This document shows positions 42,514-52,900 of a DNA stretch of 64,000 bases, one piece after another. Each line of letters begins with the position of its first letter. Position 1 is the first letter of the stretch. The DNA is from Burkholderia lata (GTDB taxonomy: Bacteria; Pseudomonadota; Gammaproteobacteria; Burkholderiales; Burkholderiaceae): positions 1,302,001-1,366,000 of the forward strand of contig NC_007509.1 in the NCBI RefSeq assembly GCF_000012945.1, written 5' to 3'. The position numbers were made by a program, and so were the translations under genes. The notes beneath the pieces are model-generated. The model had not been told where the DNA came from. It saw only the letters and a program-made list of their open reading frames with translations, and searched no databases.

Positions 42514-43515
42514 TCATCGGGCCGCGACCTTCCGCTCGCCCACCACATCGATCGCGCGGGTCGGGTACGCCGCATCCGTGATCGCCTTGCTCGCTTCGAC
42601 GATCTTGCGGTCGCGCTCCGCCGCCAGGTCGTGGAATTGCCGGCCGTCTTCTTCCGCCTTCACGCCGTCGACCAGCATCCGGATCGTCTCCGGATCGAGC
42701 GTCGGATGGCCGAGATCGTCCCACCAGCGATGGAACGACGGCGCAAAACGCTCGCAGAAGACGCCGAGCCCGTGGCCGCCGCTGCCGAGGTTGAACAGCA
42801 TGTGCGGCCCCATCACCGACCATCGCAGGCCCGGGCCGGCAGAAACGGCCTTGTCGACGTCGCCGACCGTCGCGACCCCTTCGACCACCAGATGAATCGC
42901 TTCCCGCCACAGTGCCGCCTGCAACCGGTTAGCGACGTGGCCCGGCACTTCCTTGTTGACCCGGATCGTGATCTTTCCGCAGGCGGCATAGAACTGCTCG
43001 GCGAGTTCCAGCACGCCGGGCTCGGTCTTCTCGTTGCCCAGCAGCTCGACCAGCGGAATCAGATGAGGCGGATTGAACGGATGCCCGAGGATGAAGCGGC
43101 CCGGGTTCTTCCAGCCCGCCTGCATTTCCTTCACGAGCAGGCCCGATGCGCTGGAGCAGACGATCGCGCGAGGATCGAGATGATCCTCGATACGCCGGTA
43201 CAACGCGTGCTTGATCTCGATCCGCTCGGGCACGCTTTCCTGCACGAACTGCGCGCGGGCCACGGCTTCCTCGGGCGTCGCCACGAAGCGCAGCCGTCCC
43301 GGATCACCCCGCCGGGCCAACCCGAGCCGCTCCAGGCTCGGCCACGCGTGACGCACATAGTCGCGAACGAACGCCTCCCCTTCCGGCGACGGATCGTATA
43401 CGTCGACCTCCAGCCCGGCCGCCAGAAACAGCGCGGCCCAGCTTGCGCCGATCGTGCCGGCCCCGAGAATGCCAACGACTTCGATGCCATGGGGCATGTC
43501 ATGCAGCGTGCTCAT
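42514..43515 (-). CDS. cdhA: L-carnitine dehydrogenase (CdhA)
   Basis: A 333-residue enzyme of the 3-hydroxyacyl-CoA dehydrogenase family, oxidising L-carnitine to 3-dehydrocarnitine with NAD+. The Rossmann motif is Gly18-Ala-Gly20-Thr-Ile-Gly23 (GILGAGTIGASW). The catalytic region has SSASGLLVKEM, the His of LGHPFNPPHLIPLVE and VPGHVANRLQAALWREA. GPGLRWSVMGPHMLFNLGSGG is a strong marker of carnitine dehydrogenase versus acyl-CoA enzymes. It lies between the reductase gene (66 bp) and the thioesterase gene (69 bp) in the same operon. Confidence 0.92.
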   Translation of the reverse strand: MSTLHDMPHGIEVVGILGAGTIGASWAALFLAAGLEVDVYDPSPEGEAFVRDYVRHAWPSLERLGLARRGDPGRLRFVATPEEAVARAQFVQESVPERIEIKHALYRRIEDHLDPRAIVCSSASGLLVKEMQAGWKNPGRFILGHPFNPPHLIPLVELLGNEKTEPGVLELAEQFYAACGKITIRVNKEVPGHVANRLQAALWREAIHLVVEGVATVGDVDKAVSAGPGLRWSVMGPHMLFNLGSGGHGLGVFCERFAPSFHRWWDDLGHPTLDPETIRMLVDGVKAEEDGRQFHDLAAERDRKIVEASKAITDAAYPTRAIDVVGERKVAAR

Positions 43516-43581
43516 CGTGCTCTTCCATCCTGAATTCGAGTATCGGGAGACCGGCGGTCGAGATCCGCCCGCCGGGCGTCA

Positions 43582-44562
43582 TTACAGGTCCAGCACCAGT
43601 CGAGGCGATCTCGACCGGGAACAACACACCGCCATCACGTCGTTCGCGCGCTTCTCTTCGTCGGTCAGGATCTGATCGCGGTGCTCCGGCACGCCGTCGA
43701 CCACGTCGGTCAGGCATGCGCCGCACACGCCCTGCTCGCAGACCGTGCTGATGTCGAATCCCGCGTGCTTCAGCACCTGCAGCACGCTCTTGTCGGCCGG
43801 CACGTCCAGGTCCAGGCCGGATTTGCACAGATGAATCCGGAAGGCCGTGTTCTCCGCTGCGTCCGCCGTCTCGGCGGCAAAGCGCTCGAAATGCACGGTG
43901 CCCGCCGGCCAGTGCGATGCCGCGGCTTCCACCGCGTTCATCAGGCCGCCGGGGCCGCAGCAATAGAGATGGCGGCCCTCCGTTACGTCCGAGAGAAGCG
44001 ACCGGACGTCAAGCCCCTTGCCCGGATCGCCTCCGTCGAAATGCAGGTGCACGTGCGCCGCGAACGGCACACCGCGCCGCAGGAGATCGACGAACGCCGC
44101 GTCCTGCTCGCGCCGCGCGCAGTAATGCAACGCGAACGGCTGCCCTTCGCTGAACAGGCGAGCCGCCATCGACAGGATCGGCGTGATCCCGATGCCGCCC
44201 GCGATCAGCAGCGACGACGTCGCGCCGGCCGTCATCGGAAAATGGTTGTACGGCCCGCTGATCCGCACTCGCTCACCGACGCTCACCTGTTCATGCAGAA
44301 AGCGCGATCCGCCACGGCTTGCCGGATCCTTCAGCACGGCGATCCGGTAGGTTTTCCGGAGCCCGGCTGCTTCGTAGAGCGAATACTGTCGCGTGATGCC
44401 GTTTTCGAGGTGGACGGCCACGTGCGCGCCCGGCTCATAGGCCGGCAGGTCCGCACCGTCTTCCGTGGCCAGTTCGTAGCTGCGGATACCGTTGGCCTCG
44501 TCGGCCACGTCTCGCACAATCAGCACTTGCCGGTCCAGCGCACCGCTTTGATGTTGCGTCAT
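43582..44562 (-). CDS. phthalate-dioxygenase-type reductase, CntB/YeaX-like
   Basis: A 326-residue three-part reductase. An FMN/FAD-binding barrel (RQYSLYEAAG, about 75-85) leads to an NAD domain (GGIGITPILSMA, YCCGPGGLM). A C-terminal plant-type [2Fe-2S] ferredoxin follows with Cys-x4-Cys-x2-Cys (CEQGVCGAC) and a distal Cys in AVCCS. It passes electrons from NADH to a Rieske oxygenase. The order flavin, NAD, ferredoxin matches CntB/YeaX and VanB, and not the type I recall for GbcB. Its partner is most likely the oxygenase at 47194 in the same operon, three genes upstream. Confidence 0.88.
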   Translation of the reverse strand: MTQHQSGALDRQVLIVRDVADEANGIRSYELATEDGADLPAYEPGAHVAVHLENGITRQYSLYEAAGLRKTYRIAVLKDPASRGGSRFLHEQVSVGERVRISGPYNHFPMTAGATSSLLIAGGIGITPILSMAARLFSEGQPFALHYCARREQDAAFVDLLRRGVPFAAHVHLHFDGGDPGKGLDVRSLLSDVTEGRHLYCCGPGGLMNAVEAAASHWPAGTVHFERFAAETADAAENTAFRIHLCKSGLDLDVPADKSVLQVLKHAGFDISTVCEQGVCGACLTDVVDGVPEHRDQILTDEEKRANDVMAVCCSRSRSPRLVLDL

Positions 44563-44644
44563 CGTTACCTCTGGATCTGGTGAGTGGATGCCGGGTCGCC
44601 GCCGGTCCGTCGGCAGGCGCTACCCGCGCGCCGAAAATCGTCCG

Positions 44645-46072
44645 CTACGCGTGGGCAATCTGGACGTGCCGCACGGTCGTGTAGTTCTCCAGCGCGTAGA
44701 CGGACATGTCGCTCCCGTATCCGGACGCTTTCATGCCGCCGTGCGGCATCTCGGCGGTGGCCACGCCATGCGCGTTGATCCACGTGATGCCGCAACGCAG
44801 GCGTGACGCGACCGTCATCGCCTTGCCCACGTCGCGCGTCCAGATCGACGACGCGAGGCCGTACGGGCTGTCGTTCGCGTAATGAATCGCCTGTTCCGCG
44901 CCGCTGAACCGCGTGACGGAGATGACTGGGCCGAACACCTCGCGCTGAACGATCTCGTCGTCCTGCCGCGCATGCGCGACGATCGTCGGCTCGTAGAAGT
45001 AGCCGCCGCCGGCGACGTCACGCCCGCCGGTCAGGATCTCGACATGGCGCAGGTCACGCGCGCGGTCCACGAACCCGGCGATGCGCCGCCGATGGCCTTC
45101 GGAGATCACCGGCCCCATTTCGGTACGTGTATCGTCCGGTGCGCCGAGCCGGATCGACGCGACGCGATTCGCCAGGTTCGCGACGAAGGTGTCGTAGATC
45201 CCGTCCTCGACATAGAGCCGGCAAGGCTGCGCGCAATCCTGCCCGGCGTTGAAGAACGCCGCGTTGCGAATGCCTTCGACGGCCGCGTCCAGGTTCGTGT
45301 CGTCGAACACGATGACCGGCGCCTTCCCGCCCAGCTCCATGTGCGTATGCATCAGCTTGCGCGACGACGCTTCGAGAATCCGGCTCGCCGTCGCCGGGCC
45401 GCCGGTCAGCGACACGAGATCGAGCTGACGATGGTTGATCAGCGCATCGCCCGTCGTCGCGCCACGGCCGACGACCACGTTGACGACACCGCGCGGAAAG
45501 AGCTCGGCCGCCAGTTCCGCAACGCGCAGCGACGTCAGCGGTGTGAGCTCCGACGGCTTCAGGACGACCGGGCAGCCGGCCGCCAGCGCCGGCGCGAGCT
45601 TCCACGCCGCCATCATCAGCGGGTAGTTCCAAGGCGCGATCGATCCCACCACGCCGACCGCGTCGCGCCGGATCATCGACGTGAACCCGGCCACGTACTC
45701 GCCCGCGCTGGATGCCGACACGCAACGCGCGGCGCCGGCCATGAAACGGAACACGTCGACGGTCAACGGCAGCTCGTCCGCCTTCACCGCGTGCAACGGC
45801 TTGCCGCAGTTCAGCGATTCGAGCGCCGCGAACTCGTCCGCGCGTTCCTCGATCGCATCCGCCAGCGCCAGCAGGCGCGCCGCCCGCGCGCCTGGCGGCG
45901 TCGCGGACCACGACGGGAATGCCGCGGCCGCCGCCGCGACGGCCGCATCGACCTGCTCGGCCGACGCATCGCGCATCGTGACGACGGTTTCGCCCGTCGC
46001 CGGGTTGACGACCGGAAACGCTTCCCCGTCGCCCGCTACCCGCTCACCATTGATCAGGTTCATCGTTTGCAT
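44645..46072 (-). CDS. aldehyde dehydrogenase of the carnitine island, YdcW/PatD-like
   Basis: A 475-residue ALDH. Catalytic Cys280 is in [13 protein letters not shown] and Glu246 in [24 protein letters not shown] is the NAD-site start. The NAGQDC motif is that of gamma-aminobutyraldehyde dehydrogenases (YdcW/PatD), enzymes that also take trimethylaminobutyraldehyde. In this operon it could oxidise the malic semialdehyde that a CntA-type carnitine monooxygenase releases, or trimethylaminobutyraldehyde on a route into gamma-butyrobetaine. The data do not decide. The start is either ATG 46072 or the ATG 9 nt inside; cdhC ends 44 bp upstream. Confidence 0.87.
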   Translation of the reverse strand: MQTMNLINGERVAGDGEAFPVVNPATGETVVTMRDASAEQVDAAVAAAAAAFPSWSATPPGARAARLLALADAIEERADEFAALESLNCGKPLHAVKADELPLTVDVFRFMAGAARCVSASSAGEYVAGFTSMIRRDAVGVVGSIAPWNYPLMMAAWKLAPALAAGCPVVLKPSELTPLTSLRVAELAAELFPRGVVNVVVGRGATTGDALINHRQLDLVSLTGGPATASRILEASSRKLMHTHMELGGKAPVIVFDDTNLDAAVEGIRNAAFFNAGQDCAQPCRLYVEDGIYDTFVANLANRVASIRLGAPDDTRTEMGPVISEGHRRRIAGFVDRARDLRHVEILTGGRDVAGGGYFYEPTIVAHARQDDEIVQREVFGPVISVTRFSGAEQAIHYANDSPYGLASSIWTRDVGKAMTVASRLRCGITWINAHGVATAEMPHGGMKASGYGSDMSVYALENYTTVRHVQIAHA

Positions 46073-46116
46073 GACTAATCGACCTGTTTGAGATCCGGAA
46101 AGTTGTTCTGCCGCGC

Positions 46117-47046
46117 TCAGAACCCGACCTGGTCGCGGCCCTTCAGGCCCAGCCGCGCCCGCGCCTCGGCGGGCGTCGCGACCGTGAAGCCGAGCTCCTC
46201 GACGATGCGCCGGATCTTGCGGACCTGGTCGGCGTTCGACGCCGCCAGCTGGCCACGATCGATGTACAGGTTGTCCTCGAGCCCGACCCGCACGTTCCCG
46301 CCCATCACGGCCGACTGCGTCGCGAATTTCATCTGGTTGCGCCCGGCCGCGAGGACGGACCATTCGAAGCCGTCGCCGAACAGCCGTTGCGCGATGCTGT
46401 GCAGATGGCTCAGGTTGTCCGTATCGGCCCCCATCCCGCCGAGGATCCCGAAGATCATCTGGATGAAGAACGGCGGCTTCAGCAGCCCCTTGTCGACGAA
46501 ATACGCGAGGTTGTACAGGTGGCCGAGGTCGTAGCACTCGAACTCGAAGCGCGTCCCGTGCGTCTCGCCGAGTTCGCGCAGCGTGTATTCGATGTCCTTG
46601 AACGTGTTCTTGAACACGAAGTCGCGCGTCATGTCGAGAAACGCGGGCTCCCAGTCGTGCTGCCATTCGGCGTGCTTCTGCAGCATCGGGAAGATGCCGA
46701 AATTGAGCGACCCGCAGTTGAGCGACGCCATCTCGGGCTTCGCGACGAGGGCCGCTTCGAGGCGCTGTTCGAGCGTCATGCCGAGGCCGCCGCCGGTCGA
46801 CACGTTGATGATCGCGTCGCTGTTCGCCTTGATGACGGGCAGGAACTGCATGAACACTTTCGGGTCGGGCGTCGGCCGCCCCGTTTCCGGGTCGCGTGCA
46901 TGCAGATGGATGATCGATGCGCCGGCTTCGGCCGCCGCGATCGATTCCGCCGCGATCTGCGCGGGCGTGATGGGCAGGTGGGGCGACATGGTCGGCGTGT
47001 GGATGCCGCCCGTGACCGCGCACGTGATGATGATGCTGTTCGACAT
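46117..47046 (-). CDS. cdhC: BKACE (DUF849) enzyme, dehydrocarnitine-cleaving CdhC-like
   Basis: A 309-residue beta-keto acid cleavage enzyme. The N terminus [21 protein letters not shown] and the Zn-binding [18 protein letters not shown] are family signatures; [20 protein letters not shown] and [16 protein letters not shown] strands follow. In carnitine breakdown this enzyme moves the betaine half of 3-dehydrocarnitine to CoA, using acetyl-CoA and releasing acetoacetate. Context with cdhA and cdhB makes this function the best fit among BKACE activities. It lies 147 bp after the oxygenase gene and 44 bp before the ALDH gene. Confidence 0.9.
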   Translation of the reverse strand: MSNSIIITCAVTGGIHTPTMSPHLPITPAQIAAESIAAAEAGASIIHLHARDPETGRPTPDPKVFMQFLPVIKANSDAIINVSTGGGLGMTLEQRLEAALVAKPEMASLNCGSLNFGIFPMLQKHAEWQHDWEPAFLDMTRDFVFKNTFKDIEYTLRELGETHGTRFEFECYDLGHLYNLAYFVDKGLLKPPFFIQMIFGILGGMGADTDNLSHLHSIAQRLFGDGFEWSVLAAGRNQMKFATQSAVMGGNVRVGLEDNLYIDRGQLAASNADQVRKIRRIVEELGFTVATPAEARARLGLKGRDQVGF

Positions 47047-47193
47047 GGTGATGACCTTGACTTGTGCAGGTTGGCCGGTGTCGTCGCGATCGCGTTCGCG
47101 TTTGCCTCGACACACCGGTATTCGCAAGACGATTCGAGCGCGCCGCCATCGGTCCGGCGAGGTGCCGGCGCGCGCCGGCATGCCACGACCGCG

Positions 47194-48336
47194 TTACCTC
47201 AGTGCGTCCTGATAGGCCTTCAGCACCAGCCCGTGGAAGTGATGCAGCGCGTGCTCGCTCATGCCCGACTGCTGCGGATCGCTCACGATCCGGCCGCTTT
47301 CGAACGCGGGCGTGCTCATGCCGCGCTGCACGCTTTCGACCAGGTCGATGTCCTCCTGCTGCAGCACGTCGCGGACGTAGTTGATCGCCTCGATCTCCTG
47401 CGGCGTCGGCTCGGCGGATTCGAAGTAGAAGTCGTAGGTCTCGATCGTGCGATCGGGCGCCACCGGGATGATGTTCAGCACGAGGAAATTCGCGCGGCCC
47501 GGATAACGCAGCAGGCACGTGTTGGGCCAGACCCACCACACCGCGTGGTCGTCGCAGGTCGCGCCTTCCACGCTGTACGCGGTGTTGCCGGCGTTGCCGC
47601 CTTTCGCCATGTGGCTCGAGTAGATCCCGTGCGTCGTCACCTTGTAGGTGTCGAACTGCAGCAGGCTCACGAAATCCTTGTGGGCGGTCGGGCAGTGGTA
47701 GCACTCGAGGAAGTTGTCGACGACGTTCTTCCAGTTCGACCGGATATCGAACTGCAGACGACGCGCGAACGTCAGCGTGCCGACGTCCGGCGCGAACCGG
47801 TCGATCTCGGCTTTCAGGTCCCCGCTTTGCGACGCGAGCGACGCGGCGGCCGGGTCCATGTTCACGTACACGAACCCGCAGAATTCCTCGACCTGCACTT
47901 GCGACAGGCAGATCTCCTCTTTCCTGAAGTCGATCAGCGTCTCCGTCATCGGCGCCTGGCGCAGCCCGCCGTCGAGGTTGTAGCTCCACGCGTGATACGG
48001 GCACGTGATCACGCGGGCCTTGCCTTCGCCGGCAAGCAGGTGATGCGCGCGGTGCTTGCAGACGTTGTAGAACGCGCGCAGGCTGCCGGCCCGGTCGCGC
48101 ACTACGGCGATGCTCCGGCCGGCCACGTCGGCCACATAGTAGGCGCCCGGCTCGCGCACCTTTTCCGCATGACACACCCACTGCCACGACCGGCGGAAAA
48201 CGGCGTCCAGTTCCGCGTCAAAGTACTTCGGGTCCGTGTAGCACTTCGCATTCAGCGTCGACGAGGCGGCGACGTCCTTCGCATTGAATGCACGGCCGGC
48301 GATCTCGAGGTCCTGCTGCGCGAGACATTCGCTCAT
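47194..48336 (-). CDS. Rieske-type quaternary-amine monooxygenase, CntA/YeaW-like
   Basis: A 380-residue Rieske oxygenase alpha subunit. The [2Fe-2S] ligands are Cys93-x-His95 and Cys112-x2-His115 ([16 protein letters not shown]). The mononuclear iron site is [12 protein letters not shown] with His214 and His219. Glu211, three residues before His214, sits where most Rieske oxygenases have the bridging Asp; a Glu here is known in carnitine monooxygenase CntA. So carnitine, gamma-butyrobetaine or glycine betaine is the likely substrate. AGGAG at 48343-48347 places the start at ATG 48336; an in-frame start further up lacks this support. It is the first gene of the carnitine operon. Confidence 0.88.
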   Translation of the reverse strand: MSECLAQQDLEIAGRAFNAKDVAASSTLNAKCYTDPKYFDAELDAVFRRSWQWVCHAEKVREPGAYYVADVAGRSIAVVRDRAGSLRAFYNVCKHRAHHLLAGEGKARVITCPYHAWSYNLDGGLRQAPMTETLIDFRKEEICLSQVQVEEFCGFVYVNMDPAAASLASQSGDLKAEIDRFAPDVGTLTFARRLQFDIRSNWKNVVDNFLECYHCPTAHKDFVSLLQFDTYKVTTHGIYSSHMAKGGNAGNTAYSVEGATCDDHAVWWVWPNTCLLRYPGRANFLVLNIIPVAPDRTIETYDFYFESAEPTPQEIEAINYVRDVLQQEDIDLVESVQRGMSTPAFESGRIVSDPQQSGMSEHALHHFHGLVLKAYQDALR

Positions 48337-48646
48337 TGCATGCTCCTGAAAGGGGGACGGGATTTTCGATTCGGCAAATTGCGCTTCGGTGCTGAAGTTA
48401 CGCATCGGTGATGGCCTTCGCAAACGATGAAAAAAAAGCCATTTGCCCCAAAAAAACTTGGGCTGGACCCCCGCATGCGCGGCAGCGGCACGAGCCGGCC
48501 GATTTTCATAACTTGATGTCGCAATTGGCGGTTTCCCGTTCCGGCGGCTTCGCTAGCATGGTGTGCAGCGCGGTTCCACTTTTCACACGTGAACCCGGGT
48601 GCCTTTCGAAACCCTTGCCCCCTCACCCCTTTCTTCCGGCCCGAAC
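48337..48646. other. divergent promoter region of the carnitine operon
   Basis: This 310-bp region separates the minus-strand operon from the plus-strand binding-protein gene. It contains a poly-A run at 48430-48437, a CCCAA-N6-TTGGG dyad at 48447-48462 and AT-rich blocks near 48508-48530 that could hold promoters. No coding frame is supported. It is where CdhR and the LysR protein would be expected to bind. Confidence 0.5.
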
Positions 48647-49594
48647 ATGAAATCCAGAATGGCTCGCATGCTCACGACGCTGGTCATCGCGTCGTCGCTG
48701 CCCGGCATGGCTTCCGCGCAAGACGACGCAGCGTGCCGACCGGTGCGGCTCTCGAATATCGGCTGGACCGACATTACGGTCACCACGGCGCTGGCGTCGC
48801 TGCTGCTCGAGAGTCTCGGCTATCGCCCGACGACGACGCTGTCGTCCGTACCGATCTCCTTCGCCGGACTGAAGAGCCGGCAGATCGACGTGTCGCTCGG
48901 CTACTGGTGGCCCATTCAGGACAAGCAGATCCAGCCGTTCCTCGATTCGCATGCGTTCGTCAAGCTCGAACCGCCGAACCTGTCCGGCGCGAAAGAAACG
49001 CTCGCCACGGTCGACTACGCGTACCAGGGTGGGCTCCGGTCGTTCGACGACATCGCGAAGCACCGCGCCGAACTCGACGGAAAGATCTACGGGATCGAAC
49101 CGGGCAGCAGCGCGAACGCCACGATTCAGCGAATGATCGACAACAACGAGCACGGCCTGCGCGGGTTCAAGCTCGTCGAATCGAGCGAAGCGGGCATGCT
49201 GGTCACCGTCCAGCGCGCGGTACGCGAAAAGAAATGGGTGGTATTCATCGGATGGGCGCCGCACCCGATGAACATCCAGGTGCCGATCCAGTATCTCGCC
49301 GGCGGCGACGCGTCGTTCGGCCCGAACTACGGAGAAGCCCGCGTGTACACGCTGACGGCGAACGGCTTTGCCCAACGCTGCCCGAATGCGGGGCGGCTGG
49401 TTTCGAACCTGCGCTTTACGACCGACATGGAAAACCGGTTGATGCTCGACGTGATGAACAAGACGCGGCCCGATGACGCGGCAAGGGCGTACCTCCGGCA
49501 GCATCCCGACGTGCTCGACGGCTGGCTCGACGGTGTCACGAGTTTCGACGGCAGGAACGGGCTGGCCACCGTGAAAACGGCGCTCGGACTATAG
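48647..49594 (+). CDS. second ProX/ChoX-type quaternary-amine binding protein
   Basis: A 315-residue periplasmic binding protein, a clear paralogue of the one at 38897. The signal peptide runs to about GMASAQ. The parallel motifs are VPISFAGLKSRQIDVSLGYW, YGIEPGSSAN, KLVESSEAGMLV, FIGWAPHPMN and SFGPNYGEARVYT. It too has no permease or ATPase partner here. Divergent transcription from the oxygenase operon suggests co-induction. The two paralogues may bind different ligands (for example carnitine and betaine or butyrobetaine). The start is ATG 48647; an internal ATG at 48659-48661 is also possible, and no strong ribosome site is seen. Confidence 0.87.
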   Translation: MKSRMARMLTTLVIASSLPGMASAQDDAACRPVRLSNIGWTDITVTTALASLLLESLGYRPTTTLSSVPISFAGLKSRQIDVSLGYWWPIQDKQIQPFLDSHAFVKLEPPNLSGAKETLATVDYAYQGGLRSFDDIAKHRAELDGKIYGIEPGSSANATIQRMIDNNEHGLRGFKLVESSEAGMLVTVQRAVREKKWVVFIGWAPHPMNIQVPIQYLAGGDASFGPNYGEARVYTLTANGFAQRCPNAGRLVSNLRFTTDMENRLMLDVMNKTRPDDAARAYLRQHPDVLDGWLDGVTSFDGRNGLATVKTALGL

Positions 49595-49648
49595 AGGGCG
49601 CGGGCGACACACATCGCCCGCTTCGCAAACGGGACACCGGAGAACACG

Positions 49649-49777
49649 ATGGCCGATCGATGGAAGGGTTTCCTGCTCCGCTTGCCGGCGCTTGCGATTC
49701 ATTGCGCAGCGCTGCTCGCCCGGCATCCGCTGGAGCGATGGTGCTCGATGGTCGATGAAGCGAGGAACCAGCGATAA
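49649..49777 (+). CDS. possible small protein (42 aa) downstream of the binding protein
   Basis: A short frame starts at ATG 49649 after GGAGA (spacing about 6 nt) and ends with TAA at 49775-49777. It encodes MADRWKGFLLRLPALAIHCA and then a basic, amphipathic half ending in DEARNQR. The middle could be a short membrane-associated helix. Placement 54 bp after the binding-protein stop suggests the same transcript. Length is too small to judge by codon use. The remainder of this 324-bp gap (to 49918) shows no gene. Confidence 0.3.
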   Translation: MADRWKGFLLRLPALAIHCAALLARHPLERWCSMVDEARNQR

Positions 49778-49918
49778 GGCGGGGGAGCAACGCGGGGGCG
49801 GCATCCGGAGCCGTGGCGAATATCCCCTTCCTGCAGGCTCCGGAATATCAAGGCCCGACGTGAATGCGCGGCCGGCCGGCAGCCGCGTGTCTGCGACGAC
49901 GCACAGCTCGCCCGGCCC

Positions 49919-52900
49919 TCACCCCGCCGCCCGCACGTGATCGAGCAGCGCCTGCAACGGATGGCGCACCTGCTTCGACGACATCCGCTTCACCTGGCTG
50001 CGGCACGAATAGCCGGTCGCCAGCGCCTCGCCTTCGTCCTCAGGCCCGTCCACGTGCGCCGCCCACGACTGCGAGTAGATCGTCTTCGACGTCGCGAGAT
50101 TGCGCGCCTCGTGCCCGTAGGTGCCCGACATCCCGCAGCACCCGGTCGCCTCAACCTTCAACCGCAGCCCGCGTCGCGCGAACACCTGCGCCCATTGCTT
50201 GCCGCTGTCGGGCGCATTGGTTTTCTCCGTGCAGTGCGGCAGCAACCGGTACGACATAGGCACGCCGTCGCCACCGACACCGGCTTCCGGCAGTGCCTGC
50301 AGCAGCCATTCCTGCGGCAGCGCGACCTTCGGCACATCGCTGAGCCCGGTCACCTTCAGGTATTCCTGCCGATACGTGAGCGTCATCGCCGGATCAAGGC
50401 CGACCAGCGCAACGCCCGAGCGTGCCAGCGCGGCCAGCTGCGTCGCATTGCGGATCGCGGCCTGCTCAAAGGCGCGCAGGAAACCCTGCACGTGCAGCGC
50501 CTTGCCGTTCGACGCGAGCGGCGCGAGCCACACCTGAATGCCCGTGCGCGCCGCCAGCTCGATCAGCGTCGCCAGTTGCTCGGTATCGAAAAAGCGCGTG
50601 AACGTGTCCTGCACGATGACGACGCTGCGGGCGCGCTGCGCGTCGCTCAGCGCGGCGAGCGCCTGCGGGTCGGCCGGCTTCACGTGCCACTGACGGATCA
50701 CGGCCGCGAGATCGAAGCGGCTCAGCAGCGGGCTGTCGACCATCCCGACGTGCCGCTCCAGCACCGTGCGCACCCATCCCGCCCGCATCAGCCCGTTGTA
50801 CAGCGCGGGCACCCGCGCCATCCACGGCATCGTGAATTCGAGCGAGCCGATCAGGTAATCACGCACCGGCCGCAGGTAGCGCTGGTGATACAGCTCGAGG
50901 AAGCGCGAGCGAAACTCCGGCACGTTCACCTTCACCGGGCACTGCCCCGCGCACGACTTGCACGCGAGGCACCCGGCCATCGCGTCGTACACCTCGTGCG
51001 AAAAATCGGCTTCGCCGCTGCGCGCCGCGCGGCTGTTGCGCCAGCGCGTCGCGAGGCCGCTCAGGAACGGCTGCCGCGCACGCGCCGCCGCGACGACGTC
51101 GACGCCGGCCTGCCCTTGCAGGCGCAACCATTCGCGCATCAGCGACGCACGCCCCTTCGGCGATTGCACGCGTTCGCGCGTCGCCTTCCACGACGGGCAC
51201 ATCGCATCGTCCGGATCGAAGTTGTAGCACGCGCCGTTGCCGTTGCAGTGCATCGCGGTGCCGTAGCTCTGCCACACGCGCTCGTCGATCTGCCGGTCGT
51301 GGTCGCCGCGCGTCGGCACTTCGTCGATCTTCAGCAGCCGCATCGTGTGGTCCGGCGGCGTCGCGATCTTGCCCGGGTTGAACTGGTTGTGCGGATCGAA
51401 CGCGGCCTTCAGTTGCTGCAGCGACGGATACAGCTCGCCGAAAAACGCCGGCGCATATTCGGAGCGCACGCCCTTACCGTGCTCGCCCCATAGCAGGCCA
51501 CCATGCCGCTGCGTGAGCTCGGCCACCGCATCCGACACGGGCCGCACCAGCGCCGCCTGCTTCGGATCCTTCATGTCGAGCGCCGGCCGCACGTGCAGCA
51601 CGCCCGCATCGACGTGCCCGAACATCCCGTATTGCAGCCCGTGGCCGTCGAGCAGCGCGCGGAATTCGGCGATGTACGCGGGAAGGTTCTCGGGCGGCAC
51701 CGCGGTGTCCTCGACGAACGGCTGCGGGCGCGCCTCGCCCTGCACGTTGCCGAGCAGGCCGACCGCGCGCTTGCGCATCGCATACACGCGCTTCACCGCG
51801 TCGTCGCCGGCCGCGAGCGTGTGGCCCAGGCGCTCCACGCTGGTATCGGTGCGCAGATGGTCGACGAACGCGCGCACGCGCGCATCGACGTCATCCGCGT
51901 CGTCGCCGCTGAATTCGATCAGGTTGATGCCGAGCGTCGGCCGAGCGTCGTCCTGCGGAAAATACTCGGCCACGCTGCTCCACACGAAGTCCTTCATCGC
52001 CAGCATCAACACCTTCGAGTCGACCGTCTCGATCGACAGCGGCTCGTGTGCGAGCAGCGCGCGTGCGTCGCGCAGCGCGTCCATGAAGCCCGCATAGCGC
52101 ACGTTGACCAGCACCGAGTACTTCGGGATCGGCAGCACGTTGAGCTTCGCCTCGACGACGAAGCCGAGCGAGCCTTCCGCGCCGCACAGCACGCTGTTCA
52201 GGTTGAAGCGGCCGTCGGGTTCGCGCAGGTGCGCGAGGTCGTAGCCGGTCAGGCAGCGGTTGAGCTTCGGAAACTTCGCTTCGATCAGCGCCGCCTTGTC
52301 ATCGCTGATGCGCCGCGCGGTGCGGTAAACCTTGCCGATGCGGTCCTCGCGCGCGCAGCGGCGCTCCAGTTCGTCGTCCGCGAGCGCGTCGCTGTGCAGG
52401 TGCTCGCCGCCCATCAGCACGAAATCGAGCTCGAGCACGTGGTCGCGCGTCTTGCCGTACGTGCAGCTGCCCTGCCCGCTCGCGTCGGTGTTGATCATCC
52501 CGCCGACGGTCGCGCGGTTCGACGTCGACAGTTCCGGCGCGAAAAACAGCCCGTGCGGCTTCAGCGCCGCATTGAGCTGATCCTTGACGACGCCCGCCTG
52601 CACGCGCACCCAGCGCTGCTCGACATCGATTTCGAGGATCCGGTTCATGTTGCGCGACAGGTCGACGACCACGCCGTCGGTCAGCGACTGCCCGTTGGTG
52701 CCCGTGCCGCCGCCGCGCGCAGCCACCGCGACGTCGCGATGCGCGGGCTCGGCGAGCAGCCGCGCCAGCAACCGGACGTCGTCCGCATGCGCGGGGCAGA
52801 TCACCGCTTGCGGCAGGCGCTGGTAGATCGAGTTGTCGGTGGCTTGCACCGTCCGGTTCGCATGGTCCGCGCGGATTTCCCCGGCGAATCCGGCGGCCTG

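Noticed and set aside
46073..48187. Fusion of the carnitine-island aldehyde dehydrogenase with an upstream 700-residue region
   Set aside because: That region is an out-of-frame shadow of cdhC and the oxygenase, with no recognisable domain; the dehydrogenase has a proper start at 46072.
44645..48336. Alternative reading of the island as an aromatic-ring dioxygenase pathway
   Set aside because: Glu in the iron-site motif, the CdhA/CdhB/CdhC neighbours and the ProX-type binding proteins all indicate quaternary amines, and no ring-cleavage enzyme is present.
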